Origin: Myxococcales bacterium
Lineage (GTDB): Bacteria > Myxococcota_A > Polyangia > Palsa-1104 > JAEUJZ01
Reading direction: 5' to 3'
Assembly: GCA_016794365.1 (NCBI GenBank)
Contig: JAEUKB010000027.1
Span: 26,582 to 90,581 of the forward strand
DNA length: 64,000 nucleotides
Positions 9,269 through 16,943 of the stretch are shown piece by piece. The notes below the pieces were generated by a model that worked only from the letters and a program-made list of their open reading frames with translations, made no database searches and was not told the DNA's origin. The stretch's first letter is position 1. The number at the start of each line of letters is the position of its first letter. Both the position numbers and the translations under genes were made by a program.

Positions 9269-9375
9269 GCAGGTTCCCTACGTGTACCGAACGGAATGGC
9301 GCGTAGACAGGCGTTTTGACCGCTCGCTGTGATGGTAGCTGCTGCTCATATATCCGCAAAATCTCTGACGTTTTT

Positions 9376-9398
9376 GTTCGTTACACGGTGTCACGAAC
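9376..9398. promoter_or_regulatory. 23-bp near-perfect palindrome between lon and the roadblock gene
   Basis: Left arm GTTCGTTACAC, a central G, right arm GTGTCACGAAC. Ten of the eleven arm positions pair. Its size and symmetry suit a dimeric repressor of the TetR type, placed centrally between two divergent genes. It does not match the CIRCE or HspR heat-shock operators as I remember them. The regulator is unknown. Confidence 0.6.
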
Positions 9399-9500
9399 TG
9401 CGTGCGCGGCTGGGCCTTCTTACATCACCCACACCGAGCGCAGCCGACCTACAAGTGGTGACTCAGCCAGGCAGGAAAAGGCTTTAACGAAGCGCAAAAG

Positions 9501-9944
9501 ATGTGCGAAAATGATCTCATGCAAGTCGGTTCGTCCGCTTCGCTGGACGGTCTGTGTGACCGGCTTCTGCGTTCCACCGCAGCGTGCAAGGTGCTGGTCT
9601 GCACGATCGATGGCGCAGTAGTTGCTCACGCAGGAGAGAGAAACATTCTGCGCGGTCTGCTCTCAAACGAAGTGGCAGAGCTGGCCGCCGATATGATCAT
9701 CGAAACGCAGCAAGCCAGTCACTTGGAGATTCCGGTCGAGGATCGCTATGTGACGCTCGCGGTTCCCAAAGACAATCCGCAGCTTGGTTCGCTTCAGCTC
9801 GGGGCCGCACCGCTTGGACACCGAGCGCTCCTGCTGGTGCTGTTTCCCGAGCATGTCGATGCCGGTCAGGTTCGGGTCCGGGTACGTCGCGCGCGTCCGC
9901 AGATTCTGCGCTTGCTAAGCAGTCAGGCGGCGACCCCCAGCTAG
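9501..9944 (+). CDS. Roadblock/LC7 (MglB-like) domain protein
   Basis: A 147-residue soluble protein whose pattern (CKVLVCTIDGAVVAHAGER, a helix with AELAADMI, then strands ending in LGSLQLGA and ALLLVLF) fits the roadblock/LC7 fold. In bacteria such proteins, typified by MglB, form dimers that act on MglA-type GTPases. An MglA-like GTPase sits in the divergent lon operon, so a functional pair is plausible. There is no strong Shine-Dalgarno at 9501; an in-frame ATG at 9519 is an alternative start. The basic C-terminal region (VRVRVRRARPQ) is unusual for an MglB. Confidence 0.75.
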   Translation: MCENDLMQVGSSASLDGLCDRLLRSTAACKVLVCTIDGAVVAHAGERNILRGLLSNEVAELAADMIIETQQASHLEIPVEDRYVTLAVPKDNPQLGSLQLGAAPLGHRALLLVLFPEHVDAGQVRVRVRRARPQILRLLSSQAATPS

Positions 9945-10019
9945 CAAAGATCCAGACTCTGCGTACAGATTCTGGGAATCGTCTTTGATGCAAAAGGAAT
10001 GCAACAACGATCCCTGGAT

Positions 10020-12179
10020 CTACTTACCGCTCGATGATGGTGGTAGTCCCGTGTGCTGCGTAAGTGCAGTTCCTTTGCGAATACGTGGGGAATAGGGAAT
10101 CGGTCCGCGCTTGCCTTCGCGCTCCATTCCGGTTCCTGCGGGCTGCCAGCTTGGCACCAAGTGATGCTTGCCATTGCCAATCAAGTCTTCTCGTCCCATC
10201 CGTCGCAGCGCATCGCGTAAGATCGGCCAGTTGTTCGCATCGTGATAGCGCAAAAACGCTTTGTGAAGCCGTCTCTGTTCCAGGCTCTTCACCACGGGAA
10301 CGGACTTGTCCATCTTGAGCGGACTGAGCGGATTTTTTCCGCTGTGATACATCGCAGTTGCCGTCGCCATTGGAGACGGAAGGAACGCCTGAACTTGATC
10401 AGGACGGAAGCCGTTTCGCTTCAGCCACAGCGCCAAGTTAAGCATGTCTTCATCGGTCGTGCCCGGATGCGCAGCGATGAAGTAAGGAATCAAGTACTGC
10501 TCTTTTCCTGCTTCTTGGGAGTAGCGATCAAACAGTGCTTTGAAGCGATCGTAGCTGCCAATTCCCGGCTTCATCATGTGGGAAAGGGGTCCCGATTCCG
10601 TGTGCTCTGGCGCGATCTTTAGGTATCCGCCGGTGTGATGCTGCGCCAGTTCCTTGATCCACTCTGGAGAGCGCACCGCGAGATCGTAACGGACTCCTGA
10701 TGCGACGAAGATTCGCTTGATTCCGGGAATCGCGCGCGCTTTGCGATACAGCCGAATCAGGGGTCCGTGATCGGTTCCCAAGTTGTCGCAGATGTCGGGA
10801 TAGACACACGAAGGGAGCCTGCATGCAGACTCAATCTCGCGGCTCTTACACGCCATGCGATACATGTTTGCGGTGGGTCCGCCAAGGTCGCTGATGATTC
10901 CAGTAAAGCCCGGCGTCTTGTCGCGAATGTGCTCGATCTCTTTGAGGATCGACTGTTCGGATCGACTCTGGATGATGCGCCCTTCGTGCTCGGTGATCGA
11001 ACAGAAGCTACAGCCACCAAAACAGCCGCGCATGATCGTGACCGAAAACTTGATCATCTCATACGCAGGAATCCGCTTCCCTTCATACGTTGGGTGCGGA
11101 ATGCGCTGAAACGGAAGCTCGTAGAGCGTGTCCATTTCCGTCGCTGTTAGTGGAATCGGAGGCGGATTGATCCAGACCTCGACTTGGCCATGACGCTGGA
11201 TGAGCGCACGCGCATTTCCGGGGTTTGCTTCACGATGCAAGATGCGCGAGGCATGCGCGTACAGCGTTGGATCGCGACTCACTTGCTCGAAGCTGGGAAG
11301 CCGAATCACTTGCTGTGCGCGCGTCGGTTTGGCCCGTGAAATCTGTAGAAGTGGCGCTGCGGAAGGACTCTGTCCGGTTTCACAAGGAGCCTCTTTCCGT
11401 TCCTCTTCCATCGCGTAGGGATTCGGCTTTGGATCGATGCGACCGGGCTTGTCGATGCTGGTGGAATCGATCTCTGTAAAGCCAAAAGGAGTCGATTGGA
11501 CAAAGGCCGTTCCGCGTAGATCGCGAATCTCAGAGATGTCTTTTCCGGCCCCCAAACGGTGTGCGATCTCGACGATGGCGCGCTCTGCATTTCCGTACAC
11601 CAGCAGATCCGCACCAGAGTCCACCAAGACCGATCGCCGCACTTTGTCAGACCAGTAATCGTAGTGCGCAATGCGTCGCAGGCTTGCTTCAATTCCACCA
11701 ATCACAACCGGCACACCGGGATACGCTTCGCGACAGCGCTTGGTATAGACCGTCACCGATCGATCGGGACGCAGTCCGCCGATTCCGTTGGGAGAGTACG
11801 CATCATCAGAGCGCATACGGCGATCGCTCGTGTAGCGATTCACCATCGAGTCCATGTTGCCGCCCGTGACACCCCAAAACAGGTTGGGAGCCCCCAGCTC
11901 ACGGAACGCCGAGACAGCATCCCACGCAGGCTGATCCAAGATTCCGACCCGGAATCCATGCGCTTCCAGCAGCCGTCCGATCAGCGCCATTCCGAAGCTG
12001 GGATGATCGATGTACGCGTCTCCGGTCACCAGGATGATGTCGCAGCTTTCCCAGCCCAGCTCGTCCATTTCGGCGCGACTGCGAGGAAGAAACGGAGCGA
12101 CCCCAAAGCGATGGGCCCAGTAGGGACGATAGGAAAACAGAGGACGCGGACCCTCGGACGACTTATCGACGACGCGCAT
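10020..12179 (-). CDS. ygiQ: YgiQ-family radical SAM protein
   Basis: A 719-residue protein (ATG at 12179) of the large YgiQ (UPF0313) family. N-terminal features include [15 protein letters not shown] and the cobalamin-domain-like [19 protein letters not shown]. The [4Fe-4S] site is CFGGCSFC (C386, C390, C393). Downstream ASGVRYDLA and LKIAPEH are typical of the family. Its reaction is not known. An in-frame TTG at 12215 would add 12 residues, but the family normally begins near the RPYW motif, so I prefer the ATG. It lies 42 nt downstream of a GT-C-type membrane protein gene on the same strand. Confidence 0.9.
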   Translation of the reverse strand: MRVVDKSSEGPRPLFSYRPYWAHRFGVAPFLPRSRAEMDELGWESCDIILVTGDAYIDHPSFGMALIGRLLEAHGFRVGILDQPAWDAVSAFRELGAPNLFWGVTGGNMDSMVNRYTSDRRMRSDDAYSPNGIGGLRPDRSVTVYTKRCREAYPGVPVVIGGIEASLRRIAHYDYWSDKVRRSVLVDSGADLLVYGNAERAIVEIAHRLGAGKDISEIRDLRGTAFVQSTPFGFTEIDSTSIDKPGRIDPKPNPYAMEEERKEAPCETGQSPSAAPLLQISRAKPTRAQQVIRLPSFEQVSRDPTLYAHASRILHREANPGNARALIQRHGQVEVWINPPPIPLTATEMDTLYELPFQRIPHPTYEGKRIPAYEMIKFSVTIMRGCFGGCSFCSITEHEGRIIQSRSEQSILKEIEHIRDKTPGFTGIISDLGGPTANMYRMACKSREIESACRLPSCVYPDICDNLGTDHGPLIRLYRKARAIPGIKRIFVASGVRYDLAVRSPEWIKELAQHHTGGYLKIAPEHTESGPLSHMMKPGIGSYDRFKALFDRYSQEAGKEQYLIPYFIAAHPGTTDEDMLNLALWLKRNGFRPDQVQAFLPSPMATATAMYHSGKNPLSPLKMDKSVPVVKSLEQRRLHKAFLRYHDANNWPILRDALRRMGREDLIGNGKHHLVPSWQPAGTGMEREGKRGPIPYSPRIRKGTALTQHTGLPPSSSGK

Positions 12180-12221
12180 GCCGCCCGCGTACCACGACGA
12201 GCGGTCGCAGGTCAAAGGTGA

Positions 12222-13676
12222 TTACGCAGGGAGCCCGGAAGGAATCGACTGCGGCACGACGCTGCGCAGCGGCCACAGAAGACGAATCGCCCACGCGATC
12301 AGACACAGGTTACGCACCAGCAGAACGAACCCAAACAGCGGATGCATCGTTCCCGCCAGCGACAAGTGATAGGAAACAGGAAAGACAAAATAAGTCAGCG
12401 CCATCGTCGCAAACAGCAGCCAGCGTCCCGCGTAGTCTTGCATCAGCGCAGCGAGCACTCCGATGGGAAGCAGCCACGTTAGGTACTGTGGACTGAACAC
12501 TTTCCCGAGCGTCATCTGTCCAACCAAGATCAGACAGATCGACAGAATCAAGACGCGATCGCGCGCAGTCTGGGACGATGCACGACGGAAAGACAGAAAC
12601 GCCCAGGCCCATACAAAGAGAAGCGATGCAAACGGAAACAGAGACGCGAGGGAACGAAACAGAGGCTCTCCGGTTCCGACGACATTCATCGATCCGTAGG
12701 TGTGTGCAATCGCTAGATCGGTTCCAAAGAGAGAATGCGAAAGGACAAGCAGCGATGCGAACGTACTTTCGATCTGAAGCGGTCGCATGCCGTGATAGCT
12801 AAACATATCGAGTATCTGTCGTCCTGCCGCAGCGGTAAACGGAAGACCCAAAAGGAGTCCGAATCCGACTCCGCTTGCCGTCGCTAACAGCAGTTCGCGC
12901 ATGCGCTTCATCGACAAAAAGTAAAAGACCACGAGCGGCGCAACCAAAATGGGCATTCCTTTGGTGACAATCCCCAGTGCGAGCGCAAATCCGGCAACCA
13001 TCGGACGCTGCATCACACAGCCGAAGAGCAGCAGCGACAAAGAAAACGACAGCGCTGCATCATACCGCCGGGCCGTAATCGTTCCCAGGACCAGCAGACA
13101 GTAGGTTGTAAAGCGCACCAGCTTGTCTTGCGCAAGCTGCGGAGTGACTCTGTTTGCGACTTGAGCCACCAGCCACAGCGACGAAAGAAGGAGGGCTCCC
13201 ATCAGCGATCCAAACCAAAAGGAATAGCGATCGAGTCCGGCTTCTCCGGTCAACAGAGCCGGTGGCAGTGCAAACAGAAAAAATCCGGGTGGATATTCAA
13301 CCAGAAAGTCTCTGTAAGGAGTCAGCGCCCGCGTCGGAGAGATCGGCGGAGTCTGTTCCGGATCATCGGGATCTTTGCCCGTATCAAAGGAGTCCGCATC
13401 CTGTTTCCACTCATCGAGCGGACGTATGTAATACGGCTGATAGGACTTCCCGAGCATCGCGCGGCTGTATGCAAGGTAGCGACTGATGTCGCCATCGTCG
13501 GTCCCGAGCACGCGCAGGACACGGACAAAGAGCTGCGGCGAGACTGTCCAGGTTCCTTTGGCCAGATAGGAGCCCGTCTGTCGCTGCTCTCGGTGCGTTG
13601 CACAGGAATTGAAGAGCCCGAACACGATCAGAATGAACGCGCTCCAAGCAAGCACTAGCGACCGACGCTGAAACAT
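12222..13676 (-). CDS. Polytopic membrane protein, GT87/DUF2029-like glycosyltransferase
   Basis: About 484 residues with roughly ten hydrophobic helices and a long extracytoplasmic loop after the first one (residues about 30-130), rich in Asp, Pro and Tyr and ending DFLVEYPPGFFLFALPPAL. The acidic first loop, the FLVEYPP motif and the KGMPILVAPLVVF segment fit polyprenol-phosphate-dependent GT-C enzymes of the GT87/DUF2029 type. It probably transfers a sugar from a lipid carrier on the outer face of the inner membrane; donor and acceptor are unknown. I place the start at ATG 13676. A TTG at 13757 would overlap the promoter region of the divergent gene. Confidence 0.65.
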   Translation of the reverse strand: MFQRRSLVLAWSAFILIVFGLFNSCATHREQRQTGSYLAKGTWTVSPQLFVRVLRVLGTDDGDISRYLAYSRAMLGKSYQPYYIRPLDEWKQDADSFDTGKDPDDPEQTPPISPTRALTPYRDFLVEYPPGFFLFALPPALLTGEAGLDRYSFWFGSLMGALLLSSLWLVAQVANRVTPQLAQDKLVRFTTYCLLVLGTITARRYDAALSFSLSLLLFGCVMQRPMVAGFALALGIVTKGMPILVAPLVVFYFLSMKRMRELLLATASGVGFGLLLGLPFTAAAGRQILDMFSYHGMRPLQIESTFASLLVLSHSLFGTDLAIAHTYGSMNVVGTGEPLFRSLASLFPFASLLFVWAWAFLSFRRASSQTARDRVLILSICLILVGQMTLGKVFSPQYLTWLLPIGVLAALMQDYAGRWLLFATMALTYFVFPVSYHLSLAGTMHPLFGFVLLVRNLCLIAWAIRLLWPLRSVVPQSIPSGLPA

Positions 13677-13762
13677 GGGCCGCACTTGTATCACGGAGTG
13701 CGCGCACAATCGCAGCCACAAATTCCGTTCGGACTCTTGCCCTCCATCCCGAGTCAAGTACG

Positions 13763-14407
13763 ATGGGCAAGGAGAACCGTCGCGTGGGTACGCCAGAGAG
13801 TAGACCTGAGTTTGGTGAGTTCATCTCGCCGGTGTGGATGAAGACGCAGCTATGTCGGCTGCTACGCGACTACTTCCGCAGAACCAGGCCGGATACCAAC
13901 GTCCGCGTCGGAACCGATCTGCCGTTTTATTACAACCAGACCGATCGACTGGCGCGCGTGGTGCCCGATCTCTACGTGATGGAAGGCGTCGATTCCGACG
14001 AGCAGCTTCGACAGTGGAAGGTCTGGGAACGCGGGCACGCGCCGCAGCTTGTGGTTCACTTGGTAGACGGCCCGGTGTCGATGGAAGACGGGCTGATGAT
14101 GCACTTTCTACGGCTCGGAGTGCAGGACGTGGTGCTCTACGATCCGCTGTGGTTTTTACCAAGCGATCGCGGGCTGCGTGGACGACGGCTGCTGTGGCAT
14201 TACCAGCGACGGAGAGAAGGCGATGGAATGCGGCTGGTTCCGCTCAAGCATCCGGGTCGGGTTCCGCTGCTGCACTACGGGCTGTGGCTGATTCATCGCG
14301 GCGGATCGGAGCTGCGCTTGTACGTAAGCGGTCAGGAAGAGGTTCCGCCCGAGTCCGCGCTGTGGCAGCTGCCCGAAGAGCGCGCGCTGCTACACCGCAT
14401 GGCTTGA
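13763..14407 (+). CDS. Degenerate Uma2-like (PD-(D/E)xK fold) protein
   Basis: 214 residues. The region DLPFYYNQTDRLARVVPDLYV, then PQLVVHLVD, then FLRLGVQDVVLYDP follows the Uma2/DUF820 nuclease pattern (PDxxV, then ExxS, then YxxxGVxEYWxxDP). The first Asp is kept. The position normally held by the acidic residue of ExK is His (VVHLVD), and no Lys stands ahead of FLRLGV. I predict a fold relative without metal-dependent nuclease activity. Such genes occur in many copies in myxobacteria and cyanobacteria, and their role is obscure. The C-terminal 60 residues are outside the known fold. No toxin-antitoxin partner is adjacent. Confidence 0.7.
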   Translation: MGKENRRVGTPESRPEFGEFISPVWMKTQLCRLLRDYFRRTRPDTNVRVGTDLPFYYNQTDRLARVVPDLYVMEGVDSDEQLRQWKVWERGHAPQLVVHLVDGPVSMEDGLMMHFLRLGVQDVVLYDPLWFLPSDRGLRGRRLLWHYQRRREGDGMRLVPLKHPGRVPLLHYGLWLIHRGGSELRLYVSGQEEVPPESALWQLPEERALLHRMA

Positions 14408-14444
14408 CAAAGCGCCAAGTCCGAAGGGTTAATCGTCGCCCAAG

Positions 14445-15983
14445 ATGACGATCAAGCCCATTCGTAAGATCCTGATCGCCAACCGTGGCGAAATTGCGGT
14501 GCGAGTGATTCGCGCCTGTCGCGAGCTGGGAATCCGCAGCGTCGCGGTGTACTCGGACGCGGATCGCAACGCGCTTCATGTCCGCATGGCCGACGAGGCG
14601 TATCACATCGGTGCGCCTCAGCCGAAGGAAAGCTACCTGGACATTGAAAAGGTGGCGGACACGGCGGTCAGAGCGGGTGCCGACGCTGTTCATCCCGGCT
14701 ATGGCTTTTTGTCCGAGCGCGCCGAGTTTGTCGAAGCGTGCGAAAAGCGCGGACTCATCTTCATCGGTCCGCCCGCGTCGGCGATGCGTCAGATGGGTGA
14801 AAAGACCCGCGCCCGCATCAAGATGCAAGCAGCCGGAGTTCCGACGGTGCCTGGCGACAACGGCGAAGGCGGTCGTGGCTTTCCTTCCGTCGAGACAGCC
14901 CTTGCCGCAGCGGAGCGGATTGGCTTTCCGGTCATGCTCAAAGCAGCTGCCGGTGGCGGGGGACGCGGCATGCGCCTGTGCGACGCAGCGGACAAGTTTC
15001 CCGCCGCGTTTGAGAGTGCCAAGCGCGAAGCCAAGGCAGCGTTTGGCGACGATACCGTCTACCTGGAAAAGGCGATCATCCGGCCCCGTCACGTTGAAAT
15101 TCAGGTCTTTGGCGATCGCCATGGCAACTACGTCTATCTGTTCGAGCGAGACTGCTCGGTTCAGCGTCGCAATCAAAAGGTCGTAGAAGAGTCCCCCTGC
15201 CCTGTTCTCGACGAAAATACCCGCAGGCAGATGGGTGAAGTCGCAACCCGTGCCGCAGCAGCCGTCGATTACGTCGGTGCTGGCACCTGCGAGTTTTTGC
15301 TGTCCGAAGATCACAACTTCTACTTCCTCGAGATGAACACGCGGCTCCAAGTCGAGCATCCCGTGACGGAGATGGTGACTGGGCTCGATCTGGTTCACTT
15401 GCAGATTCGCGTCGCGGAAGGTCATCCGCTGCCGTTCCGTCAGCAAGACTTGCAACTGCGCGGTGCGGCCATCGAGGTTCGCGTCTGTGCCGAAGATGCG
15501 CTGCGATTTCTACCGTCGCCGGGCAAGATCACTCGACTGCGCAATCCGTCGGGCCCGTGGGTTCGCAACGACAGCGGCGTCTATGAAAACGCCGAGATCA
15601 GCATGTTCTACGACAACCTGATCTCGAAGCTGATCGTCTGGGCTCCGACGCGACTGGAAGCGATCGATCGAATGAGCCGCGCGCTCAGCGAGTACCAGAT
15701 CGGCGGCATCAAGACCAACCTGTCGTTCCACCGTCGGGTGATGCAGGAACCAGACTTCCGCGCTGGCAACTACAACACCAGCTACATCGAGTCACACAAG
15801 CAGACGCTGCTCAGCACACCGACGCTCGATGAAGACACTGTTCGGACAGCAGCCATCGCAGCTGCGATTCACGCTTCGTCGGCCCAAGCTGTCACAGCGG
15901 TCTCGACGGAGGAAGGAAACAGTAACGAGATCTCCGCGTGGCGCGCAGGCTGGCCAGCCCATGGCCTACGCGACGGGAAATAG
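14445..15983 (+). CDS. accC: Biotin carboxylase subunit (acetyl/propionyl-CoA carboxylase)
   Basis: 512 residues. The N-terminal carboxylase domain starts IRKILIANRGEIAVRVIRAC. The ATP-grasp domain has AAAGGGGRGMR, HVEIQVFGDRHGN and ERDCSVQRRNQK. The C-terminal domain has NTRLQVEHPVTEMVTGLDL and the inter-domain LPSPGKI. It carboxylates biotin on a BCCP using ATP and bicarbonate, the first half-reaction of malonyl- or methylmalonyl-CoA formation. A roughly 50-residue Ala/Ser/Thr-rich C-terminal extension is added. No biotinyl domain (MKM motif) is present, so BCCP and carboxyltransferase genes must lie elsewhere. It is convergent with the IHF/HU gene. Confidence 0.93.
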   Translation: MTIKPIRKILIANRGEIAVRVIRACRELGIRSVAVYSDADRNALHVRMADEAYHIGAPQPKESYLDIEKVADTAVRAGADAVHPGYGFLSERAEFVEACEKRGLIFIGPPASAMRQMGEKTRARIKMQAAGVPTVPGDNGEGGRGFPSVETALAAAERIGFPVMLKAAAGGGGRGMRLCDAADKFPAAFESAKREAKAAFGDDTVYLEKAIIRPRHVEIQVFGDRHGNYVYLFERDCSVQRRNQKVVEESPCPVLDENTRRQMGEVATRAAAAVDYVGAGTCEFLLSEDHNFYFLEMNTRLQVEHPVTEMVTGLDLVHLQIRVAEGHPLPFRQQDLQLRGAAIEVRVCAEDALRFLPSPGKITRLRNPSGPWVRNDSGVYENAEISMFYDNLISKLIVWAPTRLEAIDRMSRALSEYQIGGIKTNLSFHRRVMQEPDFRAGNYNTSYIESHKQTLLSTPTLDEDTVRTAAIAAAIHASSAQAVTAVSTEEGNSNEISAWRAGWPAHGLRDGK

Positions 15984-16007
15984 CGTTACACAGCACGGAC
16001 CCAGGCT

Positions 16008-16019
16008 CGCTCGCGAGCG
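16008..16019. terminator. 12-bp perfect palindrome between convergent accC and IHF/HU genes
   Basis: CGCTCGCGAGCG lies between the accC stop (15983) and the IHF/HU stop (16022). It has no T-run, so it may be only part of a transcription end signal or a structural element. Confidence 0.35.
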
Positions 16020-16021
16020 CG

Positions 16022-16465
16022 TTAGCGCGTCTTGGCAGCAGGCTTCTTCTTGGCAGAGGCGCTCGGGGCTGCTGGAGCCGCCGGGGCTGCTGCCGGAGCC
16101 GCTGGAGCTGGCGCGGCTGGGGCACTCGCCGCTGCTGCCGGAGCCGCTGGGGCCGTCTTGGCAGGCTTGGTCGAGCGAACCGCTGCGCCGCCTGCGTTGA
16201 CACGCTCTTTGAGCTCCTTGCCGACCTTGAAGAACGGCAAGCGTTTGGGGTTTACTCCGACGGGATCGCCGGTCCGTGGATTTCGTCCCTCATAGGCCTT
16301 GTAGCGCCGGATCTCGAAGCTGCCGAAGCCTCGAATCTCGATCCGGTTCCCGTTCTTGAGGGAGTCCTCCATGGAGTCAAAAATGCAATTGATGATCAGC
16401 TCCGCCTTACCCTTGGGCAGATTGAGCTGAGCAGCTACCTTCTCGATAAGATCCGACTTGGTCAT
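16022..16465 (-). CDS. IHF-beta/HU-family DNA-bending protein with Ala/Pro/Lys tail
   Basis: 147 residues. Residues 1-90 are a complete HU/IHF domain: MTKSDLIEKVA, a hydrophobic core helix with FDSMEDSLKNG, RIEIRGFGSF, the DNA-arm region YEGRNPRTGD with the intercalating Pro context, and LPFFKVGKELKERVN. The pattern is closest to IHF-beta. Residues 91-147 form a low-complexity tail of Ala and Pro ending in KKKPAAKTR, which resembles histone H1-like tails known on some actinobacterial HU proteins. The tail probably adds non-specific DNA contacts. I use ATG 16465 because it gives the standard family N-terminus; a TTG at 16504 and an ATG at 16492 would extend it. A long AT-rich region lies upstream. 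Confidence 0.92.
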   Translation of the reverse strand: MTKSDLIEKVAAQLNLPKGKAELIINCIFDSMEDSLKNGNRIEIRGFGSFEIRRYKAYEGRNPRTGDPVGVNPKRLPFFKVGKELKERVNAGGAAVRSTKPAKTAPAAPAAAASAPAAPAPAAPAAAPAAPAAPSASAKKKPAAKTR

Positions 16466-16943
16466 ACCTACTGGCCTCGCTACGCCTGGCATAGACAGAG
16501 TCAATTCATCGTAAGCGAATTTTCAAATAAGGATCAATAGCTTTTCTGCAAATTAAAGGCTGCCTCGGAAGCGCAGTATCTGTTGATTTTTCACGGCTCA
16601 CATACCGTCGCAGAAAGCATCTAATGAGCAGATTGTGAAGACAGCTACCCAGCCGACATTTGCTCAATTGAGATCATATTCTTCGATATCGAAACAATTC
16701 TCAATCAAGCCAATTCAGATCCAGTTATCTACTGATAAATAAACTATTTTCTTTCAGCAGACACAAACACACACAGCGCACACAGCATTGGTTGTATTTG
16801 TGCAATCTACGAATTCAGGCAAGCTGCGCGTTATCCACAGATGTAGGGGAATGCGGGCACCAAAGCGAAGCGGCGGAATCGTTTCAGACGATGGGCTTGG
16901 CAAACCGACGGCGGAGCGCAAGGATCAGGGCTCAAGGCAAGCC
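16466..16943. other. AT-rich intergenic region (478 bp) with palindromes and a DnaA-box sequence
   Basis: This stretch separates the divergent IHF/HU and formate-THF ligase genes and is visibly more AT-rich than the surrounding genes. It contains the perfect palindromes CTCAATTGAG (16663-16672) and TTCGATATCGAA (16682-16693), the inverted repeat TTATC-tact-GATAA (16725-16738), an ACACAC-rich run near 16765, and TTATCCACA at 16831-16839. It must hold the promoters for both flanking genes. No coding frame in it is convincing. A GTG-type N-terminal extension of the ligase into this region was not accepted, because the family starts at 16944. Confidence 0.6.
16831..16839 (+). promoter_or_regulatory. 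Perfect consensus DnaA box
   Basis: TTATCCACA is identical to the strong consensus DnaA-binding 9-mer. Only one copy was seen in the AT-rich region, so it may titrate or regulate rather than mark an origin. Confidence 0.4.

Noticed and set aside
14244..15455. Long minus-strand frame of about 400 codons opposite accC
   Set aside because: It is antisense to a clearly recognised biotin carboxylase and has no domain of its own; long antisense frames are common in GC-rich genes.
16788..16943. 52-codon N-terminal extension of formate-THF ligase
   Set aside because: The extension has no family counterpart, spans the DnaA-box region, and a standard start with an AAGG site is present at 16944.
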